Shown here: positions 24,773 to 32,747 of the stretch, piece after piece
Numbering within the stretch: position 1 is the first letter of the stretch
How the letters are laid out: each line of letters begins with the position of its first letter
From: Rhizobium sp. L43
GTDB taxonomy: Bacteria > Pseudomonadota > Alphaproteobacteria > Rhizobiales > Rhizobiaceae
Assembly (NCBI RefSeq): GCF_002531725.1
Contig: NZ_NWSQ01000015.1
Span: 1 to 64,000 of the forward strand
Length of the DNA: 64,000 nucleotides
Direction: 5' to 3'
Translations under genes and position numbers: made by a program
Notes under the pieces: model-generated
Seen by the model: the letters and a program-made list of their open reading frames with translations, nothing else
Told to the model about the DNA's origin: nothing
Database searches by the model: none

Positions 24773-25537
24773 ATGATCTTCGACAGATTTCGCCTAAACG
24801 GACAGGTGGCGCTGGTGACCGGCGGCACGCGCGGCATCGGGCTAGCGATCGCCGAGGCGCTCGGCGAGGCAGGCGCCAAGGTCATCATCACGGGCCGGGC
24901 CCGCAATGCGGCGGCGGAAGATCGGCTCGCCAAGGCCGGCATCGCTTGGGATTTCATCGCCGCCGACCTCACGAAGGAAAGCGCTGCCGACGAGCTCGTC
25001 AGCGAAACCCTTTCGCGAGCGGGCCGGCTCGACATCCTCGTCAACAATGCCGGCATCGCCATTCATGGAGACAGCGGCGAATTTTCCGATGCCATCTGGC
25101 GCGAGATCATGACCGTCAATGTCGATGCCGTCTTCCGCGCCTGCCGCGCCGCACTCGCTCCCATGCGGCGCCAGGGCGGCGGCGTTATCCTCAATATCGG
25201 CTCGATGTCGGGCATCGTCTCCAACATTCCGCAGAACCAGGTCGCCTATAACACCTCCAAGGCGGCCGTCCATATGATGACGAAGAGCCTCGCCAGCGAG
25301 GTTGCCGCCGAAAATATCCGCGTCAACGCCATCGCCCCCGGTTACATCGAGACCGATCTATCACGCGGTGGCATCGACAATCCAGACTGGTTCCCGACCT
25401 GGCGCAGCATGACCCCGATGGGACGCGTCGGGCAGCCGGAGGAAGTGGCCGGCGCTGCACTGTTTCTCTGCTCGGCGGCAGCAAGCTATGTCACCGGCGA
25501 AGTGCTTGTTATCGATGGCGGTTATACGACGCGGTAA
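24773..25537 (+). CDS. SDR family oxidoreductase, probable polyol dehydrogenase
   Basis: A classical SDR of 254 residues with TGGTRGIG (NAD), NNAGIA, the active site Ser ... YNTSK and the terminal YVTGEVLVIDGGYTTR. It is co-transcribed after the ribitol dehydrogenase-like gene (34 nt, AAAGGAAGAG ribosome site). It may act on a second polyol such as arabinitol, or on the ketose produced. Substrate cannot be read from sequence. Confidence 0.82.
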   Translation: MIFDRFRLNGQVALVTGGTRGIGLAIAEALGEAGAKVIITGRARNAAAEDRLAKAGIAWDFIAADLTKESAADELVSETLSRAGRLDILVNNAGIAIHGDSGEFSDAIWREIMTVNVDAVFRACRAALAPMRRQGGGVILNIGSMSGIVSNIPQNQVAYNTSKAAVHMMTKSLASEVAAENIRVNAIAPGYIETDLSRGGIDNPDWFPTWRSMTPMGRVGQPEEVAGAALFLCSAAASYVTGEVLVIDGGYTTR

Positions 25538-25592
25538 GGCGCGGGGTAGGGGAGGGCGGTTTGTTGCCGCCCCCATCTCAAGCCACAAGCTC

Positions 25593-26615
25593 TCAACCCT
25601 TTGAGAGCTGAACGGGTATGGTGATTTCGAACGCGGTGCCGGCGCCGGTCGTCTGCAGCAAGCGGATCGTACCGCCATGTGAGCCCAGCATGGCGCGGAC
25701 GATACCGAGACCCATGCCGGTACCGCCCTGTTCGCGGCGGGTGGAGAAGAACGGCTGAAAGACCCGTTCGCGGTTTGCCTCGGAAATACCGCGGCCGTTA
25801 TCGCGAACGAGAATGACGGCTGTCCGGACGTCTGATGACATGGTGAGTTCCAAGGCCGTGGCGCCGTGCTGAACGGCATTTTCGGCAAGATTGGCAAAGA
25901 CGATACCAGCCGCCTCCTGGGAAAGAGCAACCGATATTTCCGTATCGCCGCGCACCGAAATACCGAGCGCGGGAAATCGCAGGCGCAGTGCGGATATGAT
26001 GTCGGTAACGCTGCTGTTGCCCTCCGCCACCGGCATCTCCGCCTGGGCAAGATCCCTCAGACGCTGCAACAATGCATCGAGCCGGACCGCATCGGCAACG
26101 ATATTATCGAGGAAATGCAAACGCTCTGCCGTCGTCATCGGCCTCTCGGCGTCATCGTCGCGCAAGAGCTCTGCCGCACCCCGGATGGCCGTCAGCGGCG
26201 ATTTCAGTTCGTGGGAGACATGGACGGCAAAGGATCTGATATACTCGGTGCGATCGACCAGTTTCCCGGCAAGATCGAGGAAGCTTTGCGATAGGACCGC
26301 GATCTCCCGCGTCCCATGGCTTTCAAGCGGCCGGATCGCCGCTTTGCCACCACGGGCGATCTCTTCCGCGCGGGCGATCAAGGCGTCAATCGGGCCGGTG
26401 ATGGTGCGCGTCAGCACATAGGCAACGCCGAGCGTCAATATGAAGACGACGGCAAGAGCGCCGATTTCCGCCGGCGCCATTCGGTTCGAACTCACCTCCA
26501 CGGCACGAAACCAGATGACGATCAGGATCGGCAGCGCCATGACGGCGAGAAGCACGGCATAGACGATCAGCGCCAGCGTCGGCCGCCATTTCGTCCTGAC
26601 CTTCGGTGCCGGCAT
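25593..26615 (-). CDS. Sensor histidine kinase
   Basis: Two membrane segments (about 13-35 and 50-70) are separated by a very short periplasmic loop, followed by HAMP, the H-box SHELKSPLTAIRG, the N-box NLAENAVQHG, and G-boxes DNGRGIS and GTGMGLGIV. The small loop suggests sensing within the membrane or through a partner. The start overlaps the response-regulator stop by 1 nt. The layout is CreC-like. The adjacent polytopic protein gene belongs to the same unit and could be a target or accessory. Confidence 0.92.
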   Translation of the reverse strand: MPAPKVRTKWRPTLALIVYAVLLAVMALPILIVIWFRAVEVSSNRMAPAEIGALAVVFILTLGVAYVLTRTITGPIDALIARAEEIARGGKAAIRPLESHGTREIAVLSQSFLDLAGKLVDRTEYIRSFAVHVSHELKSPLTAIRGAAELLRDDDAERPMTTAERLHFLDNIVADAVRLDALLQRLRDLAQAEMPVAEGNSSVTDIISALRLRFPALGISVRGDTEISVALSQEAAGIVFANLAENAVQHGATALELTMSSDVRTAVILVRDNGRGISEANRERVFQPFFSTRREQGGTGMGLGIVRAMLGSHGGTIRLLQTTGAGTAFEITIPVQLSKG

Positions 26616-27319
26616 CAGGCCTTCCTCCCGATTTCGGTGCCGAGCTTGAAGCCGATGCCGTGAACGGTTGCTATGATCCCTTGGCCGCCGGCCGCCAGAA
26701 ACTTGGCCCTGATGTTGCGGATATGGCTGTCGATCGTCCGGTCAGCGACATAGGTGCCGGCGCCATAGGCCGCTTCCATCAGCTGCTCGCGACTGAAGAC
26801 CATATCGGGGCGTGACAACAATGCGTCCAGAATGGCGAATTCGAGCGCCGTCATTGCGATCTCGCCATCGCGAAAGGTGACTGTCCTGCCGCGGCGATCC
26901 AGGCTGAGCGCGCCGGCAACGAGGGTGGTGTGACGTCTCTCAGGCTCTGCTCCATTGCCGCTGCGCTTCAAGATCGTCTTGACCCTGGCCACGAGTTCGC
27001 GCGGGCTGAAGGGTTTGGTGACATAATCGTCCCCGCCGATTTCGAGACCCAACACCTTGTCGATCTCCTCATCGCGCGCCGAAAGAAACAGGATCGGCAA
27101 TCCCGACATCTTGCGAATCTGGCGGCAGACCTCCAGACCATCCATATCCGGCATGCCGATATCGAGAACGATCAGATCGATATTGCCGCGCCGAAAGGCC
27201 GTCATCGCCTCGGTGCCGTTCCGGGCGACCGTGGATGTCAGGCCGGCGCGTTCAAGGGCAAAGCAGATCACATCGCGGATGTGAGGTTCGTCATCGACGA
27301 CGAGAATGCGGGGCGCCAT
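26615..27319 (-). CDS. OmpR/CreB-type response regulator
   Basis: The receiver domain has the acidic pair DDEPH, phosphoacceptor in LIVLDIGMPDMDG, the Thr/Ser switch and the Lys in YVTKPFSPREL. The C-terminal winged helix ends IRNIRAKF...GIGFKLG. ATG 27319 gives 234 residues; the longer ORF to 27634 is antisense noise from the neighbour. It is followed immediately by the kinase. The upstream gene encodes the large membrane protein 46 nt away. Confidence 0.92.
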   Translation of the reverse strand: MAPRILVVDDEPHIRDVICFALERAGLTSTVARNGTEAMTAFRRGNIDLIVLDIGMPDMDGLEVCRQIRKMSGLPILFLSARDEEIDKVLGLEIGGDDYVTKPFSPRELVARVKTILKRSGNGAEPERRHTTLVAGALSLDRRGRTVTFRDGEIAMTALEFAILDALLSRPDMVFSREQLMEAAYGAGTYVADRTIDSHIRNIRAKFLAAGGQGIIATVHGIGFKLGTEIGRKA

Positions 27320-27365
27320 CACCGGTCCTGCGTTGTTGGTCGTGCCTGTTGTTATCGTTCTCGTT

Positions 27366-28862
27366 CTATCTTGCAATGGCTGCGGGAGGCAGAAGGTGAG
27401 TCTCCAACCGCGCCGCGCGGAAGGTCCAGTTCCGCCAGTCGCGCGGACGCCGCTCAAAATCCCTGACGAGATCATATCGAATTTCCAGCGCTTGATTCCT
27501 CTTGTCGACCAGGTGATCCGGCAACATCTGGAGATAGAGATCGAGCGCCGGAATGACCGAAGGACCGAGCGAGGCGAGGTAAGAAAGGTCGAGCGGCGGA
27601 CCGTCCTGGTTGATTTCCTGGCTGTGGACGACATTGAAGCGAGCGATCACAGCCGGGAAATCGATGACGGCGCTGATATAGAGAACCGTAACGAGGGAAG
27701 CGAGGTTCATGGCGACCAGCCACTCGTTAGAACGGTTGAGCAGGATGCGCAGCAGGATCAGAACAAGGCCGATGGCGACGATGCCCATCCAGACACCGGC
27801 GGCGACACGCAATTCCGTCAGCGAATAGGCCCCGACATAAAGGTCGAGCCGCAGCATCGACGACAGGCAGAGAAGAATGTTCTGACCGATCCAGGCGTGG
27901 ACGAGGCCGCGGATCAGCGCGCTATGATCGCCACGCCCGCCGCGCCGCATGGCGAGAAGGACGAAACCGGCGGCAAGAAGCGCTGTCGCAATCAGGGGAT
28001 AGGCGCCGCGATGAGCATATTCGGCATGACTGATGTGATCGGGCAGATCCGCACCGCCCCAGAGATAGACGAGATCGAGAAGCGTCTGGACGGCAAAGAC
28101 CGCATTGAACAGGATCAGCGAGCGCAGCAGCGAGGCATGGCCGAGTGGCGCATTTCTGACGGGCACGATCATGAAGGCCCTGTCGGCCTGCGACCTCGCA
28201 GCGCGACGCTTCAGGCGCGGCCGCAGCATCGCCCAGACCGCAACGGTGATCATCATCCAGAAACCGATCCGCCAAAGATCGAGAAACTGCAGCAGAACGG
28301 CAAAGCGCATGCTGCGCAGCGCACTCTCGATAAGCGGGTTCGCTGCAGCAAAGAGAGACACGAAGACCGCCGCGAGAACGAGCGGCATGACCCAAAGGCC
28401 GACGCTTTGGCGGAACCCGACAAAGGAGAAACGTTTGGCCGGCGTCGCAAGATATTTCCAGCAATCTTCGGCAAGCCGCAGGGGGATGACGAGGGCGAAG
28501 CGAAAAAACACCCGGGGGAGGCCGGTGAGGCGACGGGGCACGAGCTTGGCGCTGACCAGAGCAATCGCCATCAGCGCGCCGAGGCAAAGGGCAAAGCCTG
28601 TCAACGAGGGCGCCTCCACCAAGGGTGCCGAAGCCAGGAACAAAAAAACCAGCAGGAAAGCCGCCGTCAAAGCAGATGGCTTCTTCCGAGCCGAGAGCAG
28701 AATGCCGCCACAGACGGCGAAGGCAAAGAGAAACAGGTTTATCCCGGGCGCGTGGCCGAAGATCAGAAAATCGGCAAGCGCAACAAGCGCAAAGAGGGCG
28801 GCAATCCGGCCGCTGCCACGTTTGATGGGCATCGGTTCCGTCAGGGTATCGGTTGTGTCCAT
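27366..28862 (-). CDS. Polytopic membrane protein of the DUF4173/DUF4153 type
   Basis: About twelve hydrophobic segments span nearly the whole protein of 498 residues, with a hydrophilic C-terminus (EIRYDLVRDFERRPRDWRNWTFRAARLE). The pattern resembles DUF4173 proteins, which have no established function. ATG 28862 is used; it lies inside the end of a short upstream ORF. It precedes the response regulator and kinase genes in the same direction, so it may be co-regulated with or sensed by them. Confidence 0.78.
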   Translation of the reverse strand: MDTTDTLTEPMPIKRGSGRIAALFALVALADFLIFGHAPGINLFLFAFAVCGGILLSARKKPSALTAAFLLVFLFLASAPLVEAPSLTGFALCLGALMAIALVSAKLVPRRLTGLPRVFFRFALVIPLRLAEDCWKYLATPAKRFSFVGFRQSVGLWVMPLVLAAVFVSLFAAANPLIESALRSMRFAVLLQFLDLWRIGFWMMITVAVWAMLRPRLKRRAARSQADRAFMIVPVRNAPLGHASLLRSLILFNAVFAVQTLLDLVYLWGGADLPDHISHAEYAHRGAYPLIATALLAAGFVLLAMRRGGRGDHSALIRGLVHAWIGQNILLCLSSMLRLDLYVGAYSLTELRVAAGVWMGIVAIGLVLILLRILLNRSNEWLVAMNLASLVTVLYISAVIDFPAVIARFNVVHSQEINQDGPPLDLSYLASLGPSVIPALDLYLQMLPDHLVDKRNQALEIRYDLVRDFERRPRDWRNWTFRAARLETHLLPPAAIAR

Positions 28863-29035
28863 TGCTGCTCCTCTCGCAGATGCGGCCTTTCGATCAGGAT
28901 GAGCGTGTGAACCGAGTTCGCCGCGGCAGGCGTGCCTTGACGCCCGCTTGCCGCGACCAGCCACCATCCGTCGTTGCGCAGGCGATCCGGCAAGACGGGT
29001 GGGGCGACGCGGGGCGGGATGTCGTTCTTGCTCAT
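28841..29035 (-). CDS. Small hypothetical protein overlapping the DUF4173-like gene
   Basis: This 64-codon ORF contains NDGWWLVAASGRQGTP and a C-terminal IERPHLREEQQWTQ. It ends 21 nt inside the next gene, which is a common coupling arrangement. There is no clear ribosome site before its ATG. It could be real, or the untranslated leader of the next gene. Confidence 0.35.
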   Translation of the reverse strand: MSKNDIPPRVAPPVLPDRLRNDGWWLVAASGRQGTPAAANSVHTLILIERPHLREEQQWTQPIP

Positions 29036-29292
29036 GGCAGCAAGATGCCGCGCCGGATTGCAGATTTTGTGCAGAGAGTGAGGAGCAATTCAGGAAAATC
29101 GACCTGGTCGGCGAGGCCTCGAAGAGAGCTCCGAGGTCTCATCGCCTATGAAGGTGGTATTAGATTTATGATTGCCGTGAATGGAATTGCGACGATGGCG
29201 ATTTGGATCTCCGCATACAGTCCAAGGAGAGGCAAGACAGCGAGTGACTTGCCGGGATTTGTGAGAAGATCATTGAAGAATGAGAGGAAGCC

Positions 29293-29481
29293 TCATCGGA
29301 ATCTTGGCGCGCGCTTGGCATTGTGCAGCAGTTCGCAGGCGGTCGCGAACGGCCCGAAAAGTTTGAGCAACAGCGCTTGTTGCTCGGCATCTATACGGTG
29401 ACGAGCGCAGAACTCGGTTACGGACCAGACTTTCGTCAGATCGTCTGTTTCGATTTGGCTGGGTTCGATGTGTTCGGTCAA
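29293..29481 (-). CDS. Small cytosolic protein with TTG start
   Basis: The TTG start at 29481 follows CGGAGGATACGCCC, a strong ribosome site. The 62-residue product (with TKVWSVTEFCARHRIDAEQQ and LLLKLFGPFATACELLHNAKR) is amphipathic-helical and has rhizobial codon use. No domain is recognised. It stands alone between the DUF4173-like gene and the adhesin gene, on the same strand as both. The spacing before the next genes suggests its own promoter. Confidence 0.6.
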   Translation of the reverse strand: MTEHIEPSQIETDDLTKVWSVTEFCARHRIDAEQQALLLKLFGPFATACELLHNAKRAPRFR

Positions 29482-29604
29482 GGGCGTATCCTCCGAACAT
29501 CGAGACTACCGTTCTCCGGCATTTATAAGAACTAGCTAAAAAGAATTATGCCGCGAATGTGATTGGGGCGTGTCAGACCTTGCGCTCAAACAAGCGAATA
29601 TACG

Positions 29605-29633
29605 AAAACGCCCGCCGATTGCGCGGCGGGCGT
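29605..29633 (-). terminator. Rho-independent terminator of the Rap adhesin gene
   Basis: A perfect 10-bp stem, ACGCCCGCCG (29608-29617) with CGGCGGGCGT (29624-29633), is followed on the minus strand by TTTT. It lies 28 nt after the adhesin stop codon. Confidence 0.85.
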
Positions 29634-29660
29634 CGTGTTTCACTGATTTATTGCCGTTGA

Positions 29661-30377
29661 TCAAGCAATATGGGTAACATCAAAATCCGTGCCGGTGATG
29701 TTGAGGGTCACCTTGGCAGTGTCCGTGTGGCCTTCGCCATCGGAGATCTTGTAGTAACGGAGAACTTCCGTGTAGGTCTGACCCGAATCCAGATTGGTGT
29801 TCAGCTCGTAGGTGAATTCGCCGTTCGACTTGACATGGAACGTGCCATACGTGCCGGCAACGTCGGTTACGGCGTCGGCCTTGGCGTCGACCTGCGTGCT
29901 CAGGAACTGACGGAGGAACATCTTGCCGTTGTCGCCGGCAATGTCGTTGTCCAGAACGTTGCCGCCGATAGCGTTGCCTTCGGTAAAGTGGAAGGTATCG
30001 TCAACCGCGACCGGCTTGATCTGGGTTACGCCCTGAATGTTCAGGGTGAAGACGCCGACGTCGGTATGACCGCTACCGTCGGAGATCTTGTAGGAAACCC
30101 TCTCCTGGTACGATTCGCCGTTGGCGAAACCGATCTTGGCAGCGTCGCTCAGGACATAGGTGTAGCTGCCGTCCGGCTTGACGAAGAAGGTGCCGTAGTC
30201 GCCCTGAATCTCGGTGACCTGGCTGTTGCCGCTCTTGGCGCCGACGGTCGCGCCGTCGAAGGCGCGCAGAAACAGGTGGCCGTTGTCGGATGAATCGTTG
30301 GAAAGCAGATTTCCGGAAATTACGTCAGTTTCTTGAAAAGTTGCACTATCATCAGTTGCGTGTATCGGCGAAGCCAT
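29661..30377 (-). CDS. Rap-type secreted adhesin with two cadherin-like (Ra/VCBS) domains
   Basis: The 238-residue acidic protein has no Sec signal and consists of two homologous halves (about 1-117 and 118-238). Each half has GGN/SGNLLxND, a GTFxVKxxGxxTY strand and YKISDGxGHTD. This is the architecture of Rhizobium Rap proteins (RapA2 group), calcium-binding proteins that attach to exopolysaccharide and are exported by the PrsDE type I system. PrsDE is not encoded here. It was presumably kept as a single gene with its own terminator. Which Rap paralogue it is cannot be settled by eye. Confidence 0.85.
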   Translation of the reverse strand: MASPIHATDDSATFQETDVISGNLLSNDSSDNGHLFLRAFDGATVGAKSGNSQVTEIQGDYGTFFVKPDGSYTYVLSDAAKIGFANGESYQERVSYKISDGSGHTDVGVFTLNIQGVTQIKPVAVDDTFHFTEGNAIGGNVLDNDIAGDNGKMFLRQFLSTQVDAKADAVTDVAGTYGTFHVKSNGEFTYELNTNLDSGQTYTEVLRYYKISDGEGHTDTAKVTLNITGTDFDVTHIA

Positions 30378-30883
30378 CGCTCTCTCCTAAAATTGTTTAT
30401 CATCGGGTCAATTTCGACCTCAGCGAGCCGCTCCTTTAACAACCTATTAATACTACAAGTCAATGGCCTATTTAACAGAAGGTTAATTTGGTTTCTGATC
30501 TCCACGTTGCTTCCATTCCGGCGAAATAATGTCACATTTGAGCCAAATCTGAGAAAATTTGGCCCAGACTACACCCGGATAACTTGAATAAAATCGTACC
30601 AAGTATATCTTAGGGCGATTGGGGATGCCGACGCCCCGCCGTCTAGGCCATCCGTTGCAATCGCAGCCGCCGATACCTATGTTGCCGATATGCCCGATCC
30701 AAACGAAATCGAAGCCGTTGCCGGCTTGATTGAGGCGCTTATGCATCGGCGCGCACCTGGCGCATCGGCCCGAAAATCGGAATCGATCTTCGGAAAGCAT
30801 GATGCGTAGAGTCAACGCGTTAGCGTGATGGCGATCCCACCAACAATCGATGAAGCCGGCCGCGGCCGGCAAAGGAATTCTTT
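30378..30883. other. 506-bp gap upstream of the adhesin
   Basis: The part next to the adhesin (30378-30600) is AT-rich and probably holds its promoter. At 30690-30809 on the plus strand there is a coding-like stretch (MPDPNEIEAVAGLIEALMHR) ending at a TAG, but it has no ribosome site and its open frame extends upstream without a start codon. It may be a gene remnant. Confidence 0.4.
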
Positions 30884-31036
30884 TTGAACAACATACATAC
30901 AGCCACCGCGGTTGCGGCGGCAAACTCACGCAGGAGTGACGAGGTTGTCCGCGACACTGCCCGGACCTGGAAGCCGTCCCCCTGCCTTCTCACGCGCCGC
31001 GAATTGCAGGCTCTGATCGCCGAGCAGCTCGGCTGA
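30884..31036 (+). CDS. 50-residue protein with TTG start, upstream of rpsU copy
   Basis: TTG at 30884 follows AAAGGAATTC at good spacing. The product begins MNNIHTATAVAAANSRRSDE and ends LLTRRELQALIAEQLG. It stops 40 nt before rpsU and points the same way, so it could be co-transcribed with it. No family is recognised. The TTG start hides it from ATG-based calling. Confidence 0.5.
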   Translation: MNNIHTATAVAAANSRRSDEVVRDTARTWKPSPCLLTRRELQALIAEQLG

Positions 31037-31076
31037 GCGCGATTGGCGCGCACCATCCAAACAAGGAGAACTCGAA

Positions 31077-31313
31077 ATGCAGGTACTCGTCAGAGACAAT
31101 AACGTCGATCAAGCACTCAGGGTCTTGAAAAAGAAAATGCAGCGCGAAGGGCTGTTCCGTGAAATGAAGGAACGGCGCGCTTATGAGAAGCCGTCCGAAC
31201 GACGCGTCAGGGAAAAGGCGCAGGCGATCAGTCGGCAGCGCAAGGCTGCACGCAAGAAGATGCAGCGCGAAGGCCTGATCGCCGGACCGAAGCGGGCGGC
31301 GCCTATCCGTTGA
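31077..31313 (+). CDS. rpsU: Ribosomal protein S21, extra copy
   Basis: MQVLVRDNNVDQALRVLKKK, REGLFREMKERRAYEKPSE and the basic C-terminus are diagnostic of bS21. The protein is 78 residues with a Lys/Arg-rich tail. S21 sits near the anti-Shine-Dalgarno region of 16S rRNA and affects initiation. Alphaproteobacteria often carry several rpsU copies, but one on a repABC replicon is notable. AAGGAGAA precedes the ATG. Small genes on both sides form a likely short operon. Confidence 0.95.
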   Translation: MQVLVRDNNVDQALRVLKKKMQREGLFREMKERRAYEKPSERRVREKAQAISRQRKAARKKMQREGLIAGPKRAAPIR

Positions 31314-31375
31314 CAGCCCATCCCCACCGGCCTTCCCCCGGGCCTCGGCGGTTACATCCCGTGAAAGGACAGACA

Positions 31376-31570
31376 ATGGACGAACTCAATAGCCTCACCG
31401 TTTCGGAAGAACGCCTCGAGGATTGCCGCGATGTCGTGGAGCCGGATCTGCAGGATCTGATCCAAAGTGCTTTGACATCGGGCTTTTCCCGCGAGGAGAT
31501 CCTCATCGCCGTCAGTGAACTGGTCGCCGAAGACTTCGCAATGGTGATGCAAACCCCAAGCGTCCATTGA
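31376..31570 (+). CDS. Small acidic protein downstream of rpsU copy
   Basis: ATG 31376 follows AAAGGACAGACA. The 64-residue product is acidic, with VSEERLEDCRDVVEPDLQDL and a C-terminal helix FSREEILIAVSELVAEDFAM. It follows rpsU by 62 nt. No domain is recognised. The opposite charge to S21 makes a functional link conceivable, but only the linkage is seen. Confidence 0.65.
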   Translation: MDELNSLTVSEERLEDCRDVVEPDLQDLIQSALTSGFSREEILIAVSELVAEDFAMVMQTPSVH

Positions 31571-31739
31571 AGAATGAGCGCAGTGAACGGGACGGTGAGA
31601 CGGATCTTGTTTCCTCTAGCCGACAAGACACTCCTCGGTCTCCAACAGCAAGCCTGATATGGGCGACAATGCCGAGGTCAAGTTTTGACGCATAGAAGCG
31701 CTCAACGAAGGTCAGAGGCATGGCTCCAGCCCGCAAACC

Positions 31740-32651
31740 TCAAGCCTGGTTTGCCGATGCCTTGATGAAGTCGACGAAGGCCCGGAGCGGCGCAGGCACC
31801 AGGCGTCGTCCCGGATAATAGAGGAACGGCCCGGAAAAGCGCTGCCACCACGGTTCGAGGATCGGCTCGAGGGCGCCGCTGTCGAGATGCGGGCGCAGCC
31901 AGTCCTCGAAAACGCAGATGATCCCTGTACCCGCTATCGCTGCGTCGACGGTAAGATCGGTCGCCCCGCCGACCCTGACGATCAATGGTCCTGAAGGTTC
32001 GACCCGTACCACCTCGCCGTCTCGCTCGAATTCCCAGGGCGACGTCAGCGCACCGCTGGCAAAGCGGCCCAACAGGCAGGCATGATCGAGAAGCTCGCTC
32101 GGATGTTGCGGCCGGCCATGGCGGTTGAGATAGTCAGGGGAGGCTGCGGTGGCAAAGCGCTGGACGCGCGGCCCGATCGGCACCGCAATCATGTCCTGCT
32201 CCAGCCGCTCGTCATAGCGGATGCCGGCGTCGCAGCCGGCAGCCAGCACATCGACGAAGCTCTCTTCGGCGATCACCTCGAGGCGAATGTCGGGATAGGC
32301 GGCGAGGAACGGGGGAATAATGGCGGGCAGCACCAACCGCGCCGCGCTGACAGGCACGTTGAGCCGCAACGAGCCGGCCGGCCGGTCGCGAAACCCGTTG
32401 ACCACGTCGAGCGCGGACTCCACCTCGGTCAGAGCAGGGCCGAGCCGCTCCAGCAAGCTCTTGCCCGCTTCGGTCGGGACGACGCTGCGTGTCGTGCGGT
32501 TGAGCAACCTGACGCCGAGCTTGGCCTCCAGACGACGCACCGCCTCGCTGAGAAAGGAGGCACTGCTGCCGCTGACACGCGCGCCTTCGCGAAAACCACC
32601 AGCCCGCGCCACGGCAACAAAGGCGTTGAGATCACCCAGATCTGCTTTCAC
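31740..32651 (-). CDS. LysR family transcriptional regulator
   Basis: The N-terminal winged HTH is DLNAFVAVARAGGFREGARVSG...LSEAVRRLEAKLGVRLLNRTTRSV, followed by a substrate-binding domain. It starts with GTG at 32651 and has 303 residues. It is divergent from the aldo/keto reductase gene (96 bp gap), so it probably controls it. The closest group by eye is the PBP2_CrgA-like one, which often regulates adjacent reductases. Confidence 0.92.
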   Translation of the reverse strand: MKADLGDLNAFVAVARAGGFREGARVSGSSASFLSEAVRRLEAKLGVRLLNRTTRSVVPTEAGKSLLERLGPALTEVESALDVVNGFRDRPAGSLRLNVPVSAARLVLPAIIPPFLAAYPDIRLEVIAEESFVDVLAAGCDAGIRYDERLEQDMIAVPIGPRVQRFATAASPDYLNRHGRPQHPSELLDHACLLGRFASGALTSPWEFERDGEVVRVEPSGPLIVRVGGATDLTVDAAIAGTGIICVFEDWLRPHLDSGALEPILEPWWQRFSGPFLYYPGRRLVPAPLRAFVDFIKASANQA

Positions 32652-32747
32652 TGTTCGCCACTCCGCACAGCCCGTGCAGATTGTACCTAATTATCACACG
32701 CGGCGACAACGCCTATCTTGGTCTCATCTCTTGAAAGGAGTGAGATC

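Noticed and set aside
23203..25062. 619-codon minus-strand ORF
   Set aside because: It is antisense to the sugar permease and two SDR genes with full motifs; no ribosome site.
27306..28910. 534-codon plus-strand ORF
   Set aside because: It is antisense to a polytopic membrane protein; the predicted product is a charged, motif-free sequence typical of high-GC antisense frames.
31574..31657. 27-codon ORF just after the acidic small gene
   Set aside because: No ribosome site; the product has no coding signature.
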